Origin: Orientallactaga sibirica
Lineage: Eukaryota > Chordata > Mammalia > Rodentia > Dipodidae
Reading direction: 5' to 3'
DNA length: 64,000 bases
Assembly: GCA_036365145.1 (NCBI GenBank)
Contig: JAEOAD010000794.1
Location: forward strand, 1,116,001 to 1,180,000
Positions 57,936-64,000 of the stretch are shown piece by piece. Numbering within the stretch: position 1 is the stretch's first letter; every line of letters starts with the position of its first letter. Under the pieces are notes generated by a model, which worked only from the letters and a program-made list of their open reading frames with translations, was not told the origin of the DNA and ran no database searches. The translations under genes and the position numbers were made by a program.

Positions 57936-58580
57936 AATGTTGATCTGCATTATTTAAAGAAGGTAGGGTGTTATTTCTGTCTTGTAATTCCCTCTTTTCA
58001 ATATCATTTGAGCTTTTAAACCAAACAATGAAAAAAATTCTCTAAGCATTGAAAATGTACTTCATAGATGGGCTGTTAGGTCAGAATTAATTGGACATGT
58101 GGTTGAGTAAATTGAAGAGCCTTGAATATAGTAATTACTAGTTTGGGCTTGGGAGACAGCTCAGAAGTTAAGAGTGCTTGCTTGTGCAAAAATAACCTGA
58201 TTACATCTCCATCTCCTATGTGAACTGAGTGTGACCATGCAAGCCCATAACTCCAATGCTGAGATGGGTGGAGACAATTGCTGGGATTCTCTGGTCAGCA
58301 GGTCCAGATTGAGGGACTGTCTCGAGGAGGACACTGACTTGGCTTCCACATGCATGCACTTGGGGCGCACACACATATACAAAGTGTGGTTTAAGTCTCA
58401 GTGATTGGCTTGTGGCCATTTTGTTTTCTTGGAACTCCAGCAGATGAGTGGTGAGTTCTTTGTCAAAGCAGCATGCAGCTAAGCTAGTGGGTGGTTCAGA
58501 GCTGCCCAGTCTGCCCCAGTGACAAAAGCAAAACTTGTCATGAACTTCATTCAGGTGATAAGACTGGGGATTGGTTTTTT
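57936..58580. repeat. Downstream flank with a B2/B4-like tRNA-derived SINE
   Basis: The first 200 bases are unique. From 58145 to 58385 'gggagacagctcagaagtta' followed by a B4-like body marks an old sense SINE. Confidence 0.6.
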
Positions 58581-58584
58581 ATTT

Positions 58585-59280
58585 ATTTTTTTAGTTTTTC
58601 AAGGCAGGGTCTCACTCGAGCCTGGGCTGACCTGGAATTCACTATGCAGGGTGGCCAACTCACAGTGATCCTATTTCTTCCTCCCAAGTGCTAGGATTAA
58701 AGGTATGCACCACCATGCCCAACAGGTTGTTTTGTTTTTTGTTTTGTTTTCTTGGGCTTTTTTTTTTTTCAAGGTAGGGTCTCACTCTAGCTCAGGCTGA
58801 CCTGGAATTCACTATGTAGTTTCAGGGTGGCCTTGAGCTCTCAGTGATCCTCCTACCTCTCTGCTTCCCAAATGCTGTGATTAAAGGCGTGTGCCACCAC
58901 TCCAAGCCCAACAGTTTTTTTGTTTGTTTTTCGGTTTTTCCAGGTAGGGTCTCACTCTAGCCCAGGCTGACCAGGAATTCACTATGTACTCAGGGTGGCC
59001 TTGAACTCTCAAGTGATCCTCCTACCTTTGCCTCCCTAGTGTTGGGATTAAAGGTGTGCACCACCACGCCTGGCTCGAGCCCAACAGTTTTTTATGTTTA
59101 TTTTCAAGCTGAGAGAGAAAATGGGTTTGCCAGGGCTTCCAACTGGATCAAACTCCAGATGCATGCATCACTGTGCATCTGGCTTTACGTGGGTACTGGG
59201 GAATTGAACCTGGGTTGTTAGGCTTTGTAGGAAACATCTTAACTGCTTACGCTTAACTGTTGAGCCATGCCTCCAGCCCC
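58585..59280 (-). repeat. Three antisense B1-like copies and a Dip-like copy
   Basis: B1-like copies are at 58585-58730, 58765-58905 and 58930-59075. The Dip-like copy is at 59095-59280. Confidence 0.85.
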
Positions 59281-59514
59281 TAAGAATTGTTTCAGTATAT
59301 ATTTAGGGAAAAAGAAATTAGTTCTAGTCTGTTATGATCCTAGAGTGCAGAATCAGTGTAGACTTTGGTGGCAGAGGACCAAAGCAAAGCACAGGTGTTC
59401 CTGTTCACCTGCAGCCCTAAGTATAACCTCCAGTGTGTCCTGTGGACGACACTCTGGACAATTGTTGCTTTTGGTTTTTAGTGCAACATTTAACTTAAAA
59501 ATATATTTTTATCT

Positions 59515-60480
59515 GTGGCTGGTCGTGGTGGTGCATGCCTTTTATCCCAGCATTTGGGAGGCAGAGGTAGGAGGATCGCTGAGACTATATAGTAAATTCC
59601 AGGTCAGCCTGAGCTAGAGTGAGACCCTACCTCAGCTGAAGAGATGGCTTAGCAGTTAGGGAGCTTGCCTGCAAAGCCTAAGAACTCATGTTCAAATCTC
59701 CAGATCCCACATAAGCCAGATGCACATGTGCACAAGGGGGTTACATGCATCTGGAGTTCATTTGCAACAGCTGAAGGCCCTGCTGCGCCCTTTCATTCTC
59801 TCTCTCTGCCTCTTTCTCAAATAATTTTTTTTTTTTTTTTGCAAGAGAGAGAATGGGCATGCCAAGGCTTCCAGCCTCTGCAAACTCCAGATGCATGTGC
59901 CACTTTGTGCATCTGACTTTTATGTGGGTACTGGGGAGTCAAACCTTGGAACTGGGTCCTTTGGCTTTGCAGGCAAGAGCCTTAACTGATAAGCCATCTC
60001 TCCAGTCCCAAAATATAACATTTTAAAATACCAAAAAGAAATTATGGAAGTTATTAAGACTGGATTCATTTTGAAAATGTTGCCTTCAAACTGCTGGAAC
60101 ACAGTTGTTTAGTCACAGACTGTTGGGTGGGATGTGCTAACCATTCTAGCCCTAACCCAGCCCCCATGGAACCCATGCTGTCACTTTTACTTGGAGGTGA
60201 TCCAGCTGTATTATATTTAATTCTTGCTGATTAGAATAAAAATCTGGATCCTATTTACCACTTTCACTAAAGATTTGGTACCCAAGGCTGGAGAAGGTGG
60301 CTTAGTGGTTAAGGCATTTACCTGCCAAGCCAAAGGACCCAGGTTCTATTCCCCAGGGCCCACATAAGCCAGATGCACAAGGAGGTGCATGCATCTGGAG
60401 TTCATTTGCAGTGGCTGGAGGCCCTGGCGCACCCATTCTCTCTCTCTCTACCTCTTTCTCAAGTAAATAAATAAATAAAA
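59515..60480. repeat. SINE block with sense and antisense copies
   Basis: A sense B1-like copy is at 59515-59635. Sense Dip-like copies are at 59635-59825 and 60285-60480. An antisense Dip-like copy is at 59835-60010. Unique DNA lies at 60010-60280, and also upstream at 59285-59510. Confidence 0.8.
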
Positions 60481-60584
60481 TATAGTAAAGAAAAATTGGT
60501 ACCCAGAGTTGACTATCATAAATTTCTTTGTTATATTAATCAGGTTCCTTTTTCTAAATCTGTATGCAGGAGGGGAGGGGGAAT

Positions 60585-61760
60585 TGCCTCATACACACTT
60601 GTGTGCAGGCACACATTTGGAAGTCAGAACTCAGGTGTTGGTCCTTGCTTTCCACCTTGGGGCAAGGTCTCTTGTCAATGCATGCATCAGGCTGGCTGGC
60701 TCACATCTTGCTGTGGGAGCACTAGGATTGCAGGTTATGCAACTACCTGGCTTTATGTGGGTTCTGGGGATCCAGTCTTAGGTCCTTATACCTATTGAGC
60801 CATCTCTCCCTAGATCCAGGCCCATTCTTTAAGCTCAGTTGAGCTTCATTTTCATTGCAACGCAACTCCTATGACAGTTTCCTTAAGCTACTAATCACCT
60901 GTGAGCCTTTCCCCTCTGGAGAGCTTTAAAATGACAATAGCTTGGTTTTCAAGCTGTATCCTGTTAGTGCTGTTTAGGCCTGAGGTTTCAACTCATCAAT
61001 AGCTCTTTGCTATCTTTATGCTTACCTATACCTTTTAATTTCAGTAAACATCCCAGAACCTGCATCCTATCCCACATCCTGTTACACTTGGACAGCTAAT
61101 CCCTGGACCTGTATTTGTATGCTGGATATTGCCTTGAGAGAACTTCAGAATGAATTACTGGGGACTGGGGGAAATGCCTCAGTTGGTAAAGCACTCAAGC
61201 ACAAGCATCAAGGACCTGGTGCCCAAGTAAATGCTGGGCAGGCTGGAAGCCACCTGTAATCTCAGAGCTCAGGAGGTAGAGACAATCCTCCCAGGGTGGG
61301 GGTGGGGGTAGACAGCTGGCTAGCTAGACTAGTTAAATTGGCAAGCTCTGGGTTCAAAAGAGAGATCTTGTTTCAGTAAATTATGTGGAGAGTGAAGGAG
61401 GAAGACACTGGACTTCAACATCTGGCCTCCACACACACATGCAGATACGCAAGTACTTACTTGCCAGGTGCTTGTACTTCATCCTGTAAAAGTTCCTGGG
61501 TCAGGGCTGTCATGTCTGTCCGTGAAGTAAGTGCTTACCTTGCAAGCATGAGTTTAATCCTCCGAAGTTCAGCGTGGTGACTCACTTGTAATCCCAGTCC
61601 TGGGTAGGCCAAACAGGCACATTCCTAGGGTTCCTTTGCCTACGAGTCTCTCCAAACCAGCGAGCTCCAGGTTCAGAGTCCCTTTCTCAAAGTTTGGCGA
61701 ATGACTGAGGAAATCTGACGTTGTCCCCTGGCCTTTGCATGCACATGTGTAGCTTATGCT
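60585..61760. repeat. Three old B4-like composite SINEs
   Basis: A minus-strand copy at about 60590-60815 ends 'gagccatctctccc'. Plus-strand copies are at about 61155-61440 and 61515-61755, with an ID/B2-like head and a B1-like middle containing 'gcgagctccaggttcag'. The family name is by resemblance to the rodent B4 group. Confidence 0.55.
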
Positions 61761-62249
61761 CCATCTCACTATAGTGTGGGAGCCACTGGCCAACACTGGT
61801 CAACATTTCCCAGTCTCCGCCTCTGGTAGATACCATTACATTGTATCCTCAACTTTTACAAGATCAACTTTTAGTTTTTACTTTTTTATTTTTAAGCTTT
61901 ATTTTATCACTCTTATCCAACCCACATCAGAAGCATATCAACAGGGCGTCTTATAGGAAGTCAGTTTACAACAAAACTGAACAAAGCCATCGTGTTTACA
62001 GAAAAAGTTTTCAGCAAAATGTATGCAATGCAGTCCATTGAAACACAGTGTTCATACTTTTTTAGGCACATAGGAAAGTGTAAAATAAAAGTCCTTTGTA
62101 CTCAGCAAGAAAATGCAAGTTTGAAAGATTCAAATGAAAATCAGAAATTCAGGAATTTGAGAAAAGAACCCCTTGGTACTTGTACACATCTATCTACATT
62201 TACAGACCCACTTAGTTATCAAAAAAAAAAAAAAAAAAAAAAAAAAACA

Positions 62250-62460
62250 GGGCTGGAGAGATGGCTTAGCAGAGAAGGCGCTTGCCTGTGAAGCCTGAGG
62301 ACCCAGGTTCAATTCTCCAGGTCCCATGTAAGCCAGATGCACATGGTGGCGCCATGCATCTGGAGTTCATTTGCAGTGGCTAGAGGCCCTGGCATGCCCA
62401 TTCTCCCTCTCTCTCCCTCTCTCTGTCTCTAATAAATAAATAAATAAAAAGAAAATCTAA
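62250..62460 (+). repeat. Dip-like SINE, sense
   Basis: It starts 'gggctggagagatggcttag', keeps a full body, and has CT and AATAAATAAA tails. A preceding A run of about 27 bases is at 62221-62247. Confidence 0.9.
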
Positions 62461-62556
62461 AAAAAAAAAAAAACAAATAAGACATCACACACACACAAAA
62501 CAGAACCATTGTGCCAAGAAATGCCAAAACCGAATAGACTATTGACACAACCAATA

Positions 62557-62840
62557 GAAGTATTACAGACGGGCTGGGGAGATGGCTTAGCGGTTAAGGT
62601 GCCTGCCTGCTAGGCCTAAGAACCCGGTTCCAATCTCCAGGTCCCACGTTTAGCCACATGCAAAGTGACGCAAGGGCGCAATGCCGCACTTGCCCACAAA
62701 GGGGCACACACATCTGGATTTCATTCGCAGTAGCTGAGACACTGCTCGCGCGCCCATCTCTATCTGTCTCCCTCTCTGTCTCGCTCTCCAAAAATAAATA
62801 AAATAATTTTAAAAATTTTATAAAAAGAAATATTACAGAC
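62557..62840 (+). mobile_element. Dip-like SINE, longer subtype, with target-site duplication
   Basis: The SINE (about 62572-62820) is flanked by GAAGTATTACAGAC and GAAATATTACAGAC, a 14-base duplication with one mismatch. It carries the additional internal segment described for 17777-18000 and 63160-63370. Confidence 0.85.
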
Positions 62841-62939
62841 AACTACTGACTGTGTACTGTATTCTTGTAGTTCTGAGGCGAAGGTAAATCACAGGAAAGA
62901 AAACTTGAAACTGGCTTTGGTTTAAGTGGAGTTCAACTT

Positions 62940-63521
62940 AAATAAATAAATACATATGTGTGTATATATACACACACACACACACACATATACATATATA
63001 TGAGAGAGTGCTGGGTGTGGTGGCACACACCTTTAATCCCAGCACTAGGGAGGCAGAGGTAGGAGGATCCCCATGAGTTTGAGGCCATCCTGAGACTACA
63101 TAGTGATTCCAGGTCAGCTTGAGTTAGAGTAAGACCATGCCTCAAAAAACAAAAACAAGGGGCTGGAGAGATGACTTAGTGGTGAAGGCGCCTGCCTGCT
63201 AAGCCTAAGAACACCCATTTGATTCTCCTGGTCCCACGTTTAGCCAGACACAGTGCTGCAAGGGCACACTGCACTTGCCCACAAGGGGGCGCATCTGGAG
63301 TTCATTCACAGAGGCTGAGAGGCTGCTGGCACAGCCTATTCTCTGTCTCTGTGTGTCTCTCTCTCCAAAAAAATAAAAATAAAAAAAAAACCAAGGGGCT
63401 GGAGAAATGGCTTAGTGGTTAAGATGCTTGCAAATCCAAAAGAACACAGGTTCGATTCCCCAGGACCCATGTAAGACAGATGCACAAGGGGGCATGTGCA
63501 TCTGGAGTTTGTTTGCATGCC

Positions 63522-63558
<37 letters not shown>

Positions 63559-63580
63559 AAATAAATAAATAAAAATAAAA
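62940..63580 (+). repeat. Microsatellites and three sense SINEs
   Basis: TA/CA alternating tracts are at 62951-63002. A B1-like copy is at 63010-63150. A Dip-like copy of the longer subtype is at 63160-63370 and a standard Dip-like copy at 63395-63580, with a (CT)n run at 63523-63554. Confidence 0.85.
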
Positions 63581-63584
63581 TATT

Positions 63585-63955
63585 TCACAGAGAGAGGAAG
63601 AGGCAGATAGAATGGGCATGCCAGGGTTTCTAACCACTGCAAATGAACTCTAGATGCATGTACCACCTTCTATATTTGACTATATGTAGGAATTGGGGAC
63701 TCAAACCCAGGTCGTTAGGCTTTGCAGACAAGTGGCCTTAACAACTGAGCATCTCTCCAGCCCCAAGATCAGCTTCTTAAAACAACATTTCTAGAGGAGA
63801 GGGAAAAGAGAGAATGGGCATGCCAGGACCTCCTACCACTGCAAACACATACACCACTTTATGTATCTGGGTTTACATGTATACTGGGGAATCAAACCTG
63901 GGCTGTCAGGATTAGCAAGAAAGCACCTTTAACCACTGAGCCATCTCTCCAGCCA
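63585..63955 (-). repeat. Two antisense Dip-like copies
   Basis: They lie at about 63585-63765 and 63800-63955 and both end 'tctctccagcc'. The last 45 bases of the window are unique. Confidence 0.8.
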
Positions 63956-64000
63956 AAGATCAACTGTTTTAGAAATTTTCTAGTTTGTTGACTCACTAGC

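Larger units (their letters stand above)
61880..62940 (-). other. Possible minus-strand 3' UTR or retrocopy, interrupted by SINEs
   Basis: Segments 61880-62220, 62475-62570 and 62830-62935 are not SINE-like. Read on the minus strand they resemble mRNA 3'-UTR sequence. AATAAA signals (TTTATT on +) at 61885-61890 and 61898-61903 lie at the downstream end. I see no coding exon, and no gene is recognised. Confidence 0.3.

Noticed and set aside
1..64000. CRISPR array, operon or prophage-like system
   Set aside because: The regularly recurring sequences are eukaryotic SINEs at irregular spacing. Introns, a CpG island and AATAAA signals show mammalian nuclear DNA.

Overview
The window is nuclear DNA from a mammal, almost certainly a rodent. 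It holds one protein-coding gene, RBBP6 (retinoblastoma-binding protein 6, also called PACT or P2P-R), complete on the + strand. The ATG is at 11542, the stop ends at 57527 and the final poly(A) signal is at 57910-57915. Eighteen coding exons with GT/AG boundaries join into a 5355-nt reading frame (1784 residues plus stop). That is close to the roughly 1792 residues of the human protein and has the same domain order: DWNN ubiquitin-like fold, CCHC zinc knuckle, C4-type RING, proline-rich region, RS region and a long Lys/Ser-rich tail.

Organism: the non-coding DNA is saturated with two short interspersed repeats. One is a 7SL-derived B1-like element. The other is a tRNA-derived, B2-superfamily element that ends in a CT-rich tract plus AAATAAATAAA. 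The second matches what is known of the Dip family of jerboas and jumping mice (Dipodoidea), so I infer a dipodoid rodent. 'Rodent' is much firmer than 'dipodoid'. ID-like, B4-like and L1-derived fragments are also present.

Layout: 1-10150 is a repeat-rich 5' flank that includes a target-site-flanked L1 3' fragment. 10150-11350 is a CpG-island promoter and 5' UTR. Exons 1-3 encode the DWNN domain. Exon 3 can also be read through its donor into a conserved 17-residue tail and an intronic 3' UTR (118-residue DWNN-only isoform). Exons 4-7 lie in a repeat-poor block and carry the zinc knuckle. Intron 7 (6.9 kb) is repeat-dense but contains an 800-bp repeat-free island with a possible in-frame cassette exon. 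Exons 8-9 encode the RING, exons 10-15 the proline-rich middle, and exons 16-18 the RS and basic tail. From 57936 on there is intergenic DNA with SINEs, B4-like repeats and one possible minus-strand 3' UTR or retrocopy.

Function: RBBP6 is the mammalian counterpart of yeast Mpe1, an activator of the pre-mRNA cleavage and polyadenylation machinery, and also a RING-type E3 ubiquitin ligase that binds p53 and Rb. The DWNN-only isoform is known to oppose the full-length protein. The gene therefore makes its own antagonist by intronic polyadenylation, and I see a second possible intronic poly(A) site in intron 4. I found no sign of an unknown multi-gene system. The most interesting signals are the extreme antisense bias of SINEs inside the gene, the candidate cassette exon, and the intronic poly(A) architecture.
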